DNA of 64,000 nucleotides from Myroides profundi (GTDB lineage Bacteria; Bacteroidota; Bacteroidia; Flavobacteriales; Flavobacteriaceae). The notes under the pieces were generated by a model. It was not told where the DNA came from, ran no database searches, and saw only the letters and a program-made list of their open reading frames with translations. Positions 8,926 through 19,086 of the stretch are shown here, piece after piece. Position 1 is the stretch's first letter. Each line of letters opens with the position of its first letter. Location: contig NZ_CP010817.1 in the NCBI RefSeq assembly GCF_000833025.1, positions 1,426,001 through 1,490,000 of the forward strand, read 5' to 3'. The position numbers and the translations under genes were made by a program.

Positions 8926-11900
8926 ATGTTAAAGAATACTTATATTATACTGTTGCTGTTTTCTATATTCAGCATCACAATTAAAGCACAAACTCAAAGT
9001 ATCCCTTTACAAATGGATACTTCAGGTTACAAAGAAAATCAAACAAAAAGCCCAATGGCAATGGCATTTAGTGCTGCAGTGACTAGTTCACCAACAGATA
9101 CTTTACCTTCTGTTTTAGGAGAATTAAGCGTAAATGGTCAAGGAGGTTTAAACTATACTATTGCAATTGATGTTATAAAAGGAGTTAATAATTTTTCACC
9201 AAATCTTGGGCTAACATATAATAGTCAAAGCTCTGATGGAATTGCAGGTATAGGATGGAGTTTACTTGGACTATCTTCAATTAATGTAGGTGGAAAAAGT
9301 GAAGAAGTAGATGGCGTTGTAAGAGGAGTACAGTTTGATGGAAAAGATCCATATTATTTAGATGGGCAAAGACTTCTTAGTGATGATAATAAAAACTATA
9401 CTACTCAACTTTTTTCTAAAATTAAGATAGAAAAATTAGCGAATAACAAAGAGTTTATTGTAAGGTATCCTAATGGGAAAATTGCTTGGTATACAGAGCT
9501 AGTAGCTGGTAGCTATATGATAACTCAAATAAGTGATTCTTATAATAATAGAGTGTATTACGATTATTTAGTTGAATCAAATAAGATTTATTTAACTAAG
9601 ATTTCTTATGGAGGCACAAATAAGACAGATGCTCCTTTCTTTGTGTCTGTAAATTATAAAAATACCAAAGTTCAGTTAAGTAAGTATTATCGTGGGCAAA
9701 AAGTAACTAGTTCTAAAGTTGTTGATAATATTAAAATTGAGTACAAGAATGGTTCATCTTTACAACTGTATAGGCTTTATAAATTGAGTTATGATTATAT
9801 ACATCAAGATACAAAAGAAAGACTTATTCAGGTTGATATAGAAAATGATAAAAAAGAGAAATTAAATCCACTAAAATTTAAATATAATTCTTCTGAGAAT
9901 ACTATAGTTACTCATATAGAATCCAAAAATATTGGCACTCCCAAAACAACATTCAAAATAGGTTCTGTGTCTATTGGTGATTTCTCAGGAAATGGACAAC
10001 TTTATCCAATATATGAATCTATTGAAAATGAAGCAACAGAAGATAAAGAAAAAGTAACATTATGGGCTTCTAATGATAAAGGTAGCTCTTCATCTTATAC
10101 AAAAAGTAGACTTCTTTTTAATGGAAAGGCTTTAGTAAATAGAACACTAAATGGTAAAACGCAAAGTGTAGTGTCTAAAGGAGATCTTCTTATCCAAATG
10201 GGAATTGATTATGCTGATACTAATTATGGTAAAGATAGATTTACTCTGTACTTTAAAGATTTAAGTAATCAAAGCGGTGTTGATAGTGATCAAAAGACAA
10301 TAAAATTTGAATTAACAACTTTAGCTAAAAAGGCTAAAGAAGGAGTGATTTATGTAGATGATAGACCTAAGATTAGAGATGATGAATATATGGATAGAGA
10401 TGAGATACCCATATATCCACATAATCAAGATTTAGTTCCAGATAAAGAAAATCGACGTTATCTTTTTGGTGATTTTAATAATGATGGACTAGTTGATCTT
10501 TTAATATTTCAACCAAATAATTACTATGCTTCTTTTGGAGTCTATTTTTGTGAAATTGGAAAACAGCAGAGAAATAATCAAACAATTCAATTAACAAATT
10601 TAAAAGTATCAGGAGACTTAGTTAAAGACTTAGGAACTAAGGTTTTTACTATAGAGTTTGATGGAGATGGACTTCCTGAATTTTTATTTGTGAATAACAG
10701 TGGGAAGTTTAGTATTGCTAAATTAGATATTGAAAATAAATCTCTAAATGTATTAAATACCCCTATAAAGGAGTTTAAAGGATATACAGAAAAAACACCT
10801 TTAGTTTTTGGTGATTTTAATGGTGATGGATTAACCGATATTATCTATCCGAAAAGGGTTTATGACGTTGAGAGTGATGGCGTTAATAAGGTTTTTAATG
10901 GGATTAGAGACCATCAGCATTTATGGTATTCTTATACTTCAACAGGAAGTAACTTTATTGTTAAAGATAAAGATTTTACAAAGCAAAGATTAGTTTATAT
11001 AAACCCGTCTCAAAAAAATGTACTTCGTAGGTATAATACTTGGGATAAAGTTTGGTCAGGGAAAATGGACAAATATTCTTATACTGAATATGGGGCGTCT
11101 AATATTATGGCTATGGATGTTGATGGTGATGGAATTACTGATATTGTTTCGTTCCAGAAAATGGGAGCTATCGAATATGATTTAAAAAGTAAGAATTTAT
11201 TAAATGCTAAATTAAAAGATTCTGAAGGGACATCTCTTTTTGACGGAATTCGTGTTTTTCAGGTAAAAAACGATTCAAATCAAGATTTTTTAGTAAAAGC
11301 TCAACCTTTAAAAGGAGATGTGAATTTATGGGGAGAGACAACAGTTTCGTTATATAATACCAAAATTTCTCTGTTCTCTTTTGTATATAGTCGCTCAGAT
11401 TATAATGATTTGAATAAGTATAAAACAGGTTTGGTAATAAATGATCCTGTTACCAAATTAGAAACAAAATATATTTTTAGCCAAGATAATTTTTTAGAAA
11501 CTCAAATATCAGAGATTGATAATAATAGTGGAGCTAAACAAGTTATTGAATATAGACCACTTTCAGAAGATTATAATACAGTTCAAGAAAAGATTTACAC
11601 TTATAGTGATTTAAACTTGCCTTTTCCTTATTATGTACATAAGGCAAACGGAATGTATTATTTGGTTCATAAGGTAAATACCAAATTTGATGGTAAGACA
11701 TTAACTAAAGAATATAGATATCATAATGCCATTCAGCACTTACAAGGGAAAGGATTTATGGGATTTCAAAAAACAATTACAAGTGATATCTATGAGAGTG
11801 TTCAAACAGATAAAGGGACACATTTACTAAAAGATATGTATAGAGGAGTCTTTTGGACTGTTGAGATGAAAGATCCTTTAATGGATAATGCTTTAGTCTC

Positions 11901-14900
11901 GTCAACATATGGAAGTTTAGATGAAAGTAACTTTTTACAAAAGACTTTATATACTAATAAACGTTTTGATAAAACAAAGAATAGATACTTCATTGAGACA
12001 ACAAAAGAAGAATTTGTAGATTATCTTAATGGGTTTAAAAGTATTAAAAACTTTACATTTGATACATCAGTAGATATTCTTCTAACAAAATCTGATACAG
12101 AATATTACTCACCTAATGATAATGGGCAAGGATATAAATTAACAGGTAAAATAACAGAAGAGTACACTTATACACCAGAATTTAAATTTGGTAATGAAGG
12201 GGGGTTCTTCTATGGTAAGTTTAAATCAATTAAAAAGACTTCAACAAGAGGTAGTGATGTTTTTACTAGTAGAGAAGAAAATACTTATTCTGCTCAAGGA
12301 GGAGTATTAGTTAGTAAAAAGTTTGGTAATGGGACATTATCAGCTTTAACAACAGAATATACTTATATGCCTTTTGGCGGGATTGCTTCAGAGAAGACTT
12401 ATTCGGATAATATCTCTCCATTAGTTACAAGTTTTACTTACGATGGGACTAAAAGATTTGTTATCTCTACAGTTGCTCCTAATGCATTAAAAACAAGTAC
12501 TACTTATGATATTATAGGTAGAGTATTAACTCAGAAAGATGCTCTTGGTAGGGAGACTAAGTATATTTATGATAGCTGGGGAAATGCTAATACGGTTATT
12601 GATTATTTAAAAAATAAAATAATAACTTCAAAATCTACTAAAGATTTAGTTCAAGGAAGTAAATATAGTATTGAAGTAAGTAGTAACACAGGAAGTCAAA
12701 CATTTACATATTATGATGTTTTAGATAGGGTTTTAGGCACTAAAACTAAATCATTAAATGGGAAGTGGGTATTTACAAGTACTGAGTACGATGTTTATGG
12801 TAATGTAGTTAGAGAAAGCCAACCTTATTATCAAGGAGAAACTGTAAAATGGAATTATACGTTGTATGATAGATTAAATAGGCCAATAGAAGTTGTTGAT
12901 TATAGAGGAAAGTCCATTAAAACTGAGTATGAAAAGAACAAAGTAACTGTTCAAGATGGACATAAAAAAATAGCTAAGTGGGTAGATGCACAAGGTCTTG
13001 TTTTAAAAACTCAAGACCAAGGAGGTGTTATTGAGAATTCATATCATGCAAATGGAAGTTTAAAGCAATCAAATTACGAAGGGATTTTTACTAAGATTGA
13101 AATTGATGGATGGGGAAACAAGATAAAATTAATTGACCCTTCAGCAGGGACTTATACATATAAGTATGATAATTTAAATAGAGTAGTTCAAACAACTACA
13201 CCAAGAGGTGGTAAAACTATATATGAGTATGATGAAGTAGGTAATCTTAAAAAAGAAAAAACAGATGGTGGTAGTGATGAAAAAACAAATATTGATATAG
13301 AATATGTTTATGATAAAGCAACTCAATTACCTACAGAGATAAAGGGAAATTATAATGGTGCAAAATTTAGTTATAAAACTAATTATAATCAAAATCAGTT
13401 CTATAACATAGAAAGTATAGTTGAGACAACTCCTAAGTTTACTTACACAAAATCGTTTGTATATGACAAAGAAGGTAGGGTTTCTCAAACCAAAATAGCA
13501 ACTAATGTATTAGGTGTAAGTGGGATTGCAAGTTCTACTATTAAAAATATCTATGATAAGAACAGTGGAGGATTGTTAGTAGAGCAAAGGGATATTACTA
13601 ATGATAAAGCTATTTGGAGATTAAACGAACAAACTGCATTTGGAGCAAGTAAAAAATTGACTTTAGGTAATGGGTTTGTTATTGATAATCAGTATGATGT
13701 TAATGATTATTTAACTAGTATAAAGCAGAAATATCAAAGTAAGATTATTGTTGATATAGATTATAATTACGACGCTAAAAGAGGAACTTTAAGTCAAAGA
13801 AATTCAAAATTATTTGGAAAGAATGAACAATTTACTTATGATGATTTAGACCGTTTATTAAAAGAAACAACAAATGGATCTGTAATCAATGAATATACAT
13901 ATGATTTTAGAGGCAGAGTTACTTCAAATACTGAGGTAGGGAAGTATAATTATAATGATACAGATTACCGTCTTGAAAACATAAACTTCAACGAAAAAGG
14001 AAGTAAAATGTTACAAGCGAGAGGATTTGTTAATGTGAAATACAATGCCTTTAAATCTCCATATGAATTGATTTTAGATAAGAAAACTAAAATTGAATAT
14101 GATTTTTCTATTTTAAAAGGTAGGTTTGCTAGTTATTATGGTAGTTTAGAATCAAAAGATAAACAACCTATTCAGAAGTATTATTCATCTGATAAAGCAA
14201 TAGAGATTATAATTTCAAAGGATAAGACGCAAATTGTTTCTTATATAACAGGAGATGCTTATAGTGCAAATTATATTCAGATTGATGAAGTAAAATCTGG
14301 AGTAATAGATGCAAGTCCCAAAAATTATTACCTTCATAGAGACAATTTACAATCTATCATAGGTATTAGTGATATTAATGGTAATATTGTTGAGCAAAGG
14401 TTTTTTGACGCATGGGGTAATTTAAAAGGTGCTAAGATAGGTGGAACAGATGTAAAGATAAATCAATTTGGTTGGGCTACTAGCCTATTATTAGATAGAG
14501 GATATACAGGTCATGAACATTTATATACAGTAGGACTGATTCATATGAATGGGAGAATATATGATCCTCAATTAAGAAGGTTTATGTCTCCTGATAATTT
14601 TGTACAGGATAATACTAATACTCAAAGTTATAATAGATATGGGTATGTATTAAATAATCCTTTACTTTATACAGATCCAAGTGGAGAGATTATTCCAATT
14701 TTAATTGGTATTGGTGTCGGAATCGTGATGAATGGAATTATGAATTCTGTTAATAAAGTACCTTTCTTTTATGGAGCAGGAAAAGCTGGTGTAATGGGAG
14801 GTATTAGTGGAGCTATATCGTTTGGAATAGGAAGTTTAGTTACTAATTCAATTGTACAAGCTGGGCTTCATGGAGTAACTAGTGGTGCGATGAGTGAGAT

Positions 14901-15672
14901 ACAAGGAGGGAAGTTTATTACAGGTTTAGCAAGTGGAATTGTTAGTTCATTAATATCAAGTGGAGTAGAGAAACTTGGAAAGCCTACTAGTAATATTAAA
15001 TTAAATAAACAACAGTTAAAAGCTACCATGTTGGTTGCAGGTGGGGTATCAGGAGGAATATCTTCTTCTATAGCAGGAGGGGATTTTTGGAAAGGAATGC
15101 AACAGGGATTAATTACTAGTGGGTTGAATCATGTAGCTCATTTAATAACAGAACAAATAGAAATTTCTAAAATAGACAGTAGATTAAAAGAGAAAGGGTA
15201 TAACCCAGATGATCCAGCTTATGATTTATTTAGAGATAAAAGCTCTAAATTAGTTAATGAATTTGCGAAAAAAGTGTTACCTGAATACTATGAAGCAGCT
15301 AATGGGCCAGAATTAGTTATTACTGAAAACTTAGTAACAAAGGGTGGACAGGCTTTAGATGGACAAGTACAAGGTAGTTTGATAAGTGAAAATGGAGTGT
15401 ATACTTATAATGGGATAATTAAAATAAATACAACGATTTTTAATACATATAGACAGACCGCTTTAACTATATTACATGAATTTAGTCATGTAATAGATAT
15501 TGTATCAGGAGCCAGACAAAAGTGGTTTAATGCTTATGGAAAAGAGGCTTCATTAGCTATTACTGAAGTAAAAGCTTATGAATTGGAGCAAATATGGGGA
15601 GGTATTATAAATTATAATACCACTTATTTAAATTTTAAAAAACAGTTTGATGATAATAATTGGAGTTTTTAA
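8926..15672 (+). CDS. Giant RHS/YD-repeat polymorphic toxin with C-terminal HExxH domain
   Basis: 2248 residues. Sec signal peptide (ends IKAQ), then an SpvB/TcB-like beta-propeller region with FG-GAP/VCBS motifs (GDFNNDGLVDLL, GDFNGDGLTDII, MDVDGDGITDIV), many YD repeats (about 1150-1800), and the RHS core near residues 1874-1920 (GRIYDPQLRRFMSPDNF, YGYVLNNPLLYTDPSGE). After the core is a glycine-rich hydrophobic stretch, then a variable tail with HEFSH (H2184, E2185, H2188), a zincin zinc-binding motif. Known RHS proteins encapsulate a toxic tail that is cleaved after the core, so a metallopeptidase-type toxin is inferred. The next gene, one base away, is the candidate immunity gene. Confidence 0.85.
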   Translation: MLKNTYIILLLFSIFSITIKAQTQSIPLQMDTSGYKENQTKSPMAMAFSAAVTSSPTDTLPSVLGELSVNGQGGLNYTIAIDVIKGVNNFSPNLGLTYNSQSSDGIAGIGWSLLGLSSINVGGKSEEVDGVVRGVQFDGKDPYYLDGQRLLSDDNKNYTTQLFSKIKIEKLANNKEFIVRYPNGKIAWYTELVAGSYMITQISDSYNNRVYYDYLVESNKIYLTKISYGGTNKTDAPFFVSVNYKNTKVQLSKYYRGQKVTSSKVVDNIKIEYKNGSSLQLYRLYKLSYDYIHQDTKERLIQVDIENDKKEKLNPLKFKYNSSENTIVTHIESKNIGTPKTTFKIGSVSIGDFSGNGQLYPIYESIENEATEDKEKVTLWASNDKGSSSSYTKSRLLFNGKALVNRTLNGKTQSVVSKGDLLIQMGIDYADTNYGKDRFTLYFKDLSNQSGVDSDQKTIKFELTTLAKKAKEGVIYVDDRPKIRDDEYMDRDEIPIYPHNQDLVPDKENRRYLFGDFNNDGLVDLLIFQPNNYYASFGVYFCEIGKQQRNNQTIQLTNLKVSGDLVKDLGTKVFTIEFDGDGLPEFLFVNNSGKFSIAKLDIENKSLNVLNTPIKEFKGYTEKTPLVFGDFNGDGLTDIIYPKRVYDVESDGVNKVFNGIRDHQHLWYSYTSTGSNFIVKDKDFTKQRLVYINPSQKNVLRRYNTWDKVWSGKMDKYSYTEYGASNIMAMDVDGDGITDIVSFQKMGAIEYDLKSKNLLNAKLKDSEGTSLFDGIRVFQVKNDSNQDFLVKAQPLKGDVNLWGETTVSLYNTKISLFSFVYSRSDYNDLNKYKTGLVINDPVTKLETKYIFSQDNFLETQISEIDNNSGAKQVIEYRPLSEDYNTVQEKIYTYSDLNLPFPYYVHKANGMYYLVHKVNTKFDGKTLTKEYRYHNAIQHLQGKGFMGFQKTITSDIYESVQTDKGTHLLKDMYRGVFWTVEMKDPLMDNALVSSTYGSLDESNFLQKTLYTNKRFDKTKNRYFIETTKEEFVDYLNGFKSIKNFTFDTSVDILLTKSDTEYYSPNDNGQGYKLTGKITEEYTYTPEFKFGNEGGFFYGKFKSIKKTSTRGSDVFTSREENTYSAQGGVLVSKKFGNGTLSALTTEYTYMPFGGIASEKTYSDNISPLVTSFTYDGTKRFVISTVAPNALKTSTTYDIIGRVLTQKDALGRETKYIYDSWGNANTVIDYLKNKIITSKSTKDLVQGSKYSIEVSSNTGSQTFTYYDVLDRVLGTKTKSLNGKWVFTSTEYDVYGNVVRESQPYYQGETVKWNYTLYDRLNRPIEVVDYRGKSIKTEYEKNKVTVQDGHKKIAKWVDAQGLVLKTQDQGGVIENSYHANGSLKQSNYEGIFTKIEIDGWGNKIKLIDPSAGTYTYKYDNLNRVVQTTTPRGGKTIYEYDEVGNLKKEKTDGGSDEKTNIDIEYVYDKATQLPTEIKGNYNGAKFSYKTNYNQNQFYNIESIVETTPKFTYTKSFVYDKEGRVSQTKIATNVLGVSGIASSTIKNIYDKNSGGLLVEQRDITNDKAIWRLNEQTAFGASKKLTLGNGFVIDNQYDVNDYLTSIKQKYQSKIIVDIDYNYDAKRGTLSQRNSKLFGKNEQFTYDDLDRLLKETTNGSVINEYTYDFRGRVTSNTEVGKYNYNDTDYRLENINFNEKGSKMLQARGFVNVKYNAFKSPYELILDKKTKIEYDFSILKGRFASYYGSLESKDKQPIQKYYSSDKAIEIIISKDKTQIVSYITGDAYSANYIQIDEVKSGVIDASPKNYYLHRDNLQSIIGISDINGNIVEQRFFDAWGNLKGAKIGGTDVKINQFGWATSLLLDRGYTGHEHLYTVGLIHMNGRIYDPQLRRFMSPDNFVQDNTNTQSYNRYGYVLNNPLLYTDPSGEIIPILIGIGVGIVMNGIMNSVNKVPFFYGAGKAGVMGGISGAISFGIGSLVTNSIVQAGLHGVTSGAMSEIQGGKFITGLASGIVSSLISSGVEKLGKPTSNIKLNKQQLKATMLVAGGVSGGISSSIAGGDFWKGMQQGLITSGLNHVAHLITEQIEISKIDSRLKEKGYNPDDPAYDLFRDKSSKLVNEFAKKVLPEYYEAANGPELVITENLVTKGGQALDGQVQGSLISENGVYTYNGIIKINTTIFNTYRQTALTILHEFSHVIDIVSGARQKWFNAYGKEASLAITEVKAYELEQIWGGIINYNTTYLNFKKQFDDNNWSF

Positions 15673-15673
15673 A

Positions 15674-16405
15674 ATGAATAAAATGTTTATTTTAGTAATC
15701 ACTGTGTTTACTATTTTTACGGGATACTCACAAAAAAAAAATGAAGGAGCTATAGAGTTAAGTATATTAAAAGATACTATTACTAATAATAGCTTAATCA
15801 CAGTTGAGTTTTATAATAATAGTGATACAGCGTATTACTTTCCAATAGATACATCTATAGATCGATTTATTTGGAACAATAGTTTTCTTAAACACGGAGA
15901 GAAAACACTTACGATGGGGAAATTTTCAATTAAAGAAAATTTTTTAGATAAGAATTTGCAATCATGTGAGATGGTTACTATGGAGTTGATTCACTGTTTT
16001 ACAAAACAGACAAATATTAGCAATGCAATATTAAAGGATGAAATAAATTCAGTCAATATTGACTTTGTTTTTTTAGCACCCAAAGCTTATGCTAGATTGA
16101 CAGTTCCTGTTCAGTTTGTTAAAAATTATTTTCATATATGTGATATTCATACTTTAAATAATATTTCTTCTCTAGAATATTTACAATATACTTATAAGGT
16201 AATTGAGGATGATGTTAATAATTTAAAAATGATGGTAAAAGGAAAACAATTAGAGAGTTATTATAATGATTTAAATTGGGAAGGGCTTACATATAAACTT
16301 TATATAGGGGAAATTAAAAGTAATATAGTACCTATTAAATGGGAAAGAAGTAAGGAATTATTAAATGGTGATTATGATGCAGTTCTTAAGGAAAAATACA
16401 AATAA
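15674..16405 (+). CDS. Candidate exported immunity protein for the RHS toxin
   Basis: I choose ATG 15674, one base after the RHS stop, giving 243 residues that open MNKMFILVITVFTIFTGYSQ, a Sec signal peptide. An upstream in-frame start would overlap the toxin gene and precede the signal peptide. No family recognised. Position right after a polymorphic toxin is the classical place for the immunity gene. The signal peptide implies neutralisation in the periplasm or at the membrane, consistent with a toxin acting on exported or cell-envelope proteins. That role is inference from position only. Confidence 0.55.
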   Translation: MNKMFILVITVFTIFTGYSQKKNEGAIELSILKDTITNNSLITVEFYNNSDTAYYFPIDTSIDRFIWNNSFLKHGEKTLTMGKFSIKENFLDKNLQSCEMVTMELIHCFTKQTNISNAILKDEINSVNIDFVFLAPKAYARLTVPVQFVKNYFHICDIHTLNNISSLEYLQYTYKVIEDDVNNLKMMVKGKQLESYYNDLNWEGLTYKLYIGEIKSNIVPIKWERSKELLNGDYDAVLKEKYK

Positions 16406-16452
16406 TTTTAGATACAGAGTCTAATTTTAAAAACTAATTTAATTGAAGATAG

Positions 16453-16644
16453 TATTTAGAAAACCTAAATTTATATTTTAAGAATTTTAAACAATATGAA
16501 TGTTGTACAATTCGAGTAGAATTATTTGTAAGAAAAAATTCTTCAATAAATAGAATAAGAGGAGTTATAAAAGACTTAAAAACAAGACTTATTTTACGCT
16601 CGGCCTCAGACTATGAATATGAGATTAAGGTAATAACTGATTAG
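16453..16644 (+). pseudogene. Gene remnant downstream of the RHS operon
   Basis: An open frame of 63 codons with no usable start codon, bounded upstream by TAG at 16450. It reads YFKNFKQYECCTIRVELFVR and onwards to SASDYEYEIKVITD. Codon use looks coding. I do not recognise it. It is followed directly by a terminator and most likely is the 3' end of a displaced toxin or immunity gene, as often accumulates behind RHS loci. Confidence 0.4.
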
Positions 16645-16647
16645 AGT

Positions 16648-16689
16648 AAAAAAGCACTTATTTAGTTTGGACTAAGTAAGTGCTTTTTT
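16648..16689 (+). terminator. Intrinsic terminator of the RHS locus
   Basis: A 13-bp outer stem AAAAAAGCACTTA/TAAGTGCTTTTTT (16648-16660 with 16677-16689), extended inside by TTTAGT/ACTAAG. Confidence 0.85.
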
Positions 16690-16927
16690 AATTATTATTC
16701 TTTCACCAAGAATTGTATAAGTTCTTAATATTAAGAGCTTTTTTTTGTATAAAAAGCTTGAACGCAAAGTATTACCTTTCATAACAAAGTTAATTTTATC
16801 GTATAAAGTTTGTTTTATAAATTAAATGATTCTTAGATTCAACAAATAAATGCAACGTATCCGCCCGAGCAAGTGCATGTTTCATAATATAATGTAAGGA
16901 AGTAAGTTTGCTTTAAATAATAAAGAG

Positions 16928-17074
16928 ATGAGCAAACAAGAAATTATGTACTCTCATGTAGAGGATTGGCAAGCAAGTGGATTGACACAATCAAAGTATT
17001 GTGAAAGTGTTGGAATTAAGCTGGCTGTATGTCTTCAAACTAATGTAGACTTTTATAACGTAAATATAAGATAG
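16928..17074 (+). pseudogene. IS66 accessory protein TnpA, truncated
   Basis: A 48-codon frame opening MSKQEIMYSHVEDWQASGLT and SKYCESVGIKL, the N-terminal helix-turn-helix signature of Bacteroidota IS66 OrfA/TnpA (M..HVE.W..SG.T...YC...GIK). After about 33 residues it diverges and stops; TnpB and TnpC are absent. The upstream sequence at 16690-16927 contains only a weak hairpin (16720-16739) and no gene. Confidence 0.6.
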
Positions 17075-17108
17075 TGTTATAGTTATTGTCCCCCTTATGA
17101 TTGAAGTA

Positions 17109-17945
17109 TTAGTAATTTTTATCCATATGATCTTCTAACACTTCTTTTAATTTATCCAAATAAGATGTTTTGGATTTAGCTCTTGTTTTCATTCTATGAA
17201 AGGCATGATGTATATCTAAAAGCTTAATACCAAATAGCTGTTGAAACAGTACTGCTATTTTGCGTATTTCTCCTTTACCATTATTAATAGACCCTGATAG
17301 ATAAAGTGCGTAGATAAGTTCTATGAGCGCATTTTGAGATTCTGACCACACTAAGTTAGATGATATTATCTTATTAGTACTAATATCATATTCTTGTATT
17401 TTTTGATGAAGGTAGTTTTGAAGTAAATCATGAGCTATTATACGAGCTATTTTATAGTCATAATAGGTGGAGAAAAGAGCATCTATTTCAAAGATAAAGC
17501 TATTTATCCCTATGAGTAAATCTGTTTTACCCAAAGTAAAATATTCTATGTCTTTGTCTGAACGATTCGCATTATAGTATTTATAAAATTCATTGTGAGC
17601 AAAATACTTCTTATACTCCAGGTTTAATTCTTGTAGATGTTTATGATAGTATTTATTCTTAATAACAATATCTATTGGGCAGCTTATTTCTATTGAATAG
17701 ATCTTATTATAAAAGATTAGTTTGCCTAGGACTTGAGGTTTAATTACTTTAAAAAAATCAATCTCGTCTCTTTGATTTTTGAACCCTACTTGAAGTATTT
17801 CTTCTTTTAGATTCATAAGTAAAAGTCTTAAGAATTGAATCATCTCGTAAGCTTTTGAAATAGAAGTTGAATCAATTAAGTTTAGTTCAATTTCCTTTGA
17901 TTCGATTTGTTTTAATACGCTTTTGTGCTGTGTGTTTAGTGTCAT
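17109..17945 (-). CDS. rteC: RteC family regulator of ICE excision/transfer
   Basis: 278 residues matching the RteC family: an N-terminal helical region, then EIDFFKVIKPQVLGKLIFYNKIY, NKYYHKHLQELN, and FEIDALFSTYYDYKIARIIAHDLLQNYL, with a C-terminal HTH-like segment (SGSINNGKGEIRKIAVLFQQ). In CTnDOT, RteC activates the excision operon in response to tetracycline via RteA/RteB. No RteA/RteB pair is adjacent here; the divergent operon instead encodes a NarL-type histidine kinase and regulator. It marks the left part of the conjugative element. Confidence 0.85.
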   Translation of the reverse strand: MTLNTQHKSVLKQIESKEIELNLIDSTSISKAYEMIQFLRLLLMNLKEEILQVGFKNQRDEIDFFKVIKPQVLGKLIFYNKIYSIEISCPIDIVIKNKYYHKHLQELNLEYKKYFAHNEFYKYYNANRSDKDIEYFTLGKTDLLIGINSFIFEIDALFSTYYDYKIARIIAHDLLQNYLHQKIQEYDISTNKIISSNLVWSESQNALIELIYALYLSGSINNGKGEIRKIAVLFQQLFGIKLLDIHHAFHRMKTRAKSKTSYLDKLKEVLEDHMDKNY

Positions 17946-18031
17946 AATTAATGAGTGTTGGTTAATTATGCACCGAGTTAAAAACCTATAGTATTAGCCC
18001 TTTTAAAATAAAATAAATCAAAACTAGAAGT

Positions 18032-18074
18032 CAATACGTGAAAACACTGTAAAATATGCGGAAAACACGTATTG
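18032..18074. promoter_or_regulatory. Inverted 9-bp operator pair CAATACGTG / CACGTATTG
   Basis: CAATACGTG (18032-18040) and its exact reverse complement CACGTATTG (18066-18074) lie 25 bases apart in the region between divergent rteC and the 18130 gene. The same CACGTATTG recurs at 20508-20516 before the MauE gene. Likely a regulator binding site; the LuxR-type regulator encoded between the two sites is the obvious candidate, by inference. Confidence 0.5.
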
Positions 18075-18129
18075 CAAATTGTTTTAAAATTATAAATATT
18101 TATGTTTTAATTTTTAAATACTTAATTTT

Positions 18130-18444
18130 ATGGAAGTTACTAAAAATAGTGCAGATCAAATTAGCCTAGAAAAGGCTGTAGAACTTACACACTCTTACCA
18201 GGAAAACAATCCTGATTTACCTAAGAGTTACTTTATTGGAACAAATAAATTAAACGAACTACTGTCTCAAAACGGTTGTATAGGAGTTCGTATTTATCCA
18301 GGTTTAGATAAAGAAGCTAACAAAGTAAATTTAGTCTTAGTAGGAGTGGACCAAGCAGCAGAGGATTTAACAAATGGTGTTATTGTTGATCACCTTGTTA
18401 TTTGTCCTCCTTTATGTCCTAAAGACAGTAAACTGAACAAGTAA
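18130..18444 (+). CDS. Small conserved-looking soluble protein, unknown
   Basis: 104 residues, no signal peptide or membrane segment. Notable are LNELLSQNGCIGVRIYPGLD and a C-terminal DHLVICPPLCPKDSKLNK with two Cys after a Pro-Pro. I do not recognise a named family. It is the first gene of an operon with a membrane protein (6-base gap), a histidine kinase and a response regulator, downstream of the 9-bp inverted operator, so it may be a regulatory or effector component. Confidence 0.65.
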   Translation: MEVTKNSADQISLEKAVELTHSYQENNPDLPKSYFIGTNKLNELLSQNGCIGVRIYPGLDKEANKVNLVLVGVDQAAEDLTNGVIVDHLVICPPLCPKDSKLNK

Positions 18445-18450
18445 TGATTT

Positions 18451-19086
18451 ATGTTATACAGCATACTCTTATATGCAACACTTCTTATGGGCTGTATGCC
18501 TATTGTGCTGTTTATATCTGGTAGAAAACACAAAAGTATACCTAGTAGATCTGTTGTGCCTTTAATTAGCCTTATGGCATTTTCATCTTTGTATGAATGT
18601 GTTGTTAGTTTACAATTAAAGGTAAGTGTTCTTTGGTGGTATCAGATATATTCCTTTTTAGAGTTTAGTGCTTTATATTATTTATTTAGTCATTGTATAA
18701 GACAAAGACCTAAAGCTTTTTTTAAAGTTTCTCTAGGTCTTTTTCTTTTGTTCTATGTCTTGTCAATCTTTTATTTTAATACTAAATCAGTTTTTTTATC
18801 CACTAGTATTAACAAGACCTATATCACTTTATTTGTTTTGGTATGTAGCTTTCTATGGATTAGAGAGATATCTAATGAAAAACAGATATTAAAGCTATAC
18901 AAAGAAGGTCTTTTCTATGTTATTATGGGCTTGTTTTTCTACTATAGTACAACTATTTCTTTGTTTATGCTTATAAGTTGTATTGACAAGGATGATTTAT
19001 ATATTGGTGATTTTTGGCTAGTTAATGTACTTGCCAATTTGATTTTAAGAATAACATTATTATTAGGCATATGGAGAATAAACTAG
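18451..19086 (+). CDS. Multi-pass membrane protein, unknown
   Basis: 211 residues with about six or seven hydrophobic segments (for example SILLYATLLMGCMPIVLFIS, SLGLFLLFYVLSIFYF, TYITLFVLVCSFLWI) joined by short charged loops. Resembles 7TM-type sensory or accessory membrane proteins but carries no catalytic motif. It overlaps the histidine kinase gene by 16 bases, suggesting translational coupling. It could be the membrane sensor for that kinase, which has almost no sensory domain of its own; that is inference. Confidence 0.65.
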   Translation: MLYSILLYATLLMGCMPIVLFISGRKHKSIPSRSVVPLISLMAFSSLYECVVSLQLKVSVLWWYQIYSFLEFSALYYLFSHCIRQRPKAFFKVSLGLFLLFYVLSIFYFNTKSVFLSTSINKTYITLFVLVCSFLWIREISNEKQILKLYKEGLFYVIMGLFFYYSTTISLFMLISCIDKDDLYIGDFWLVNVLANLILRITLLLGIWRIN

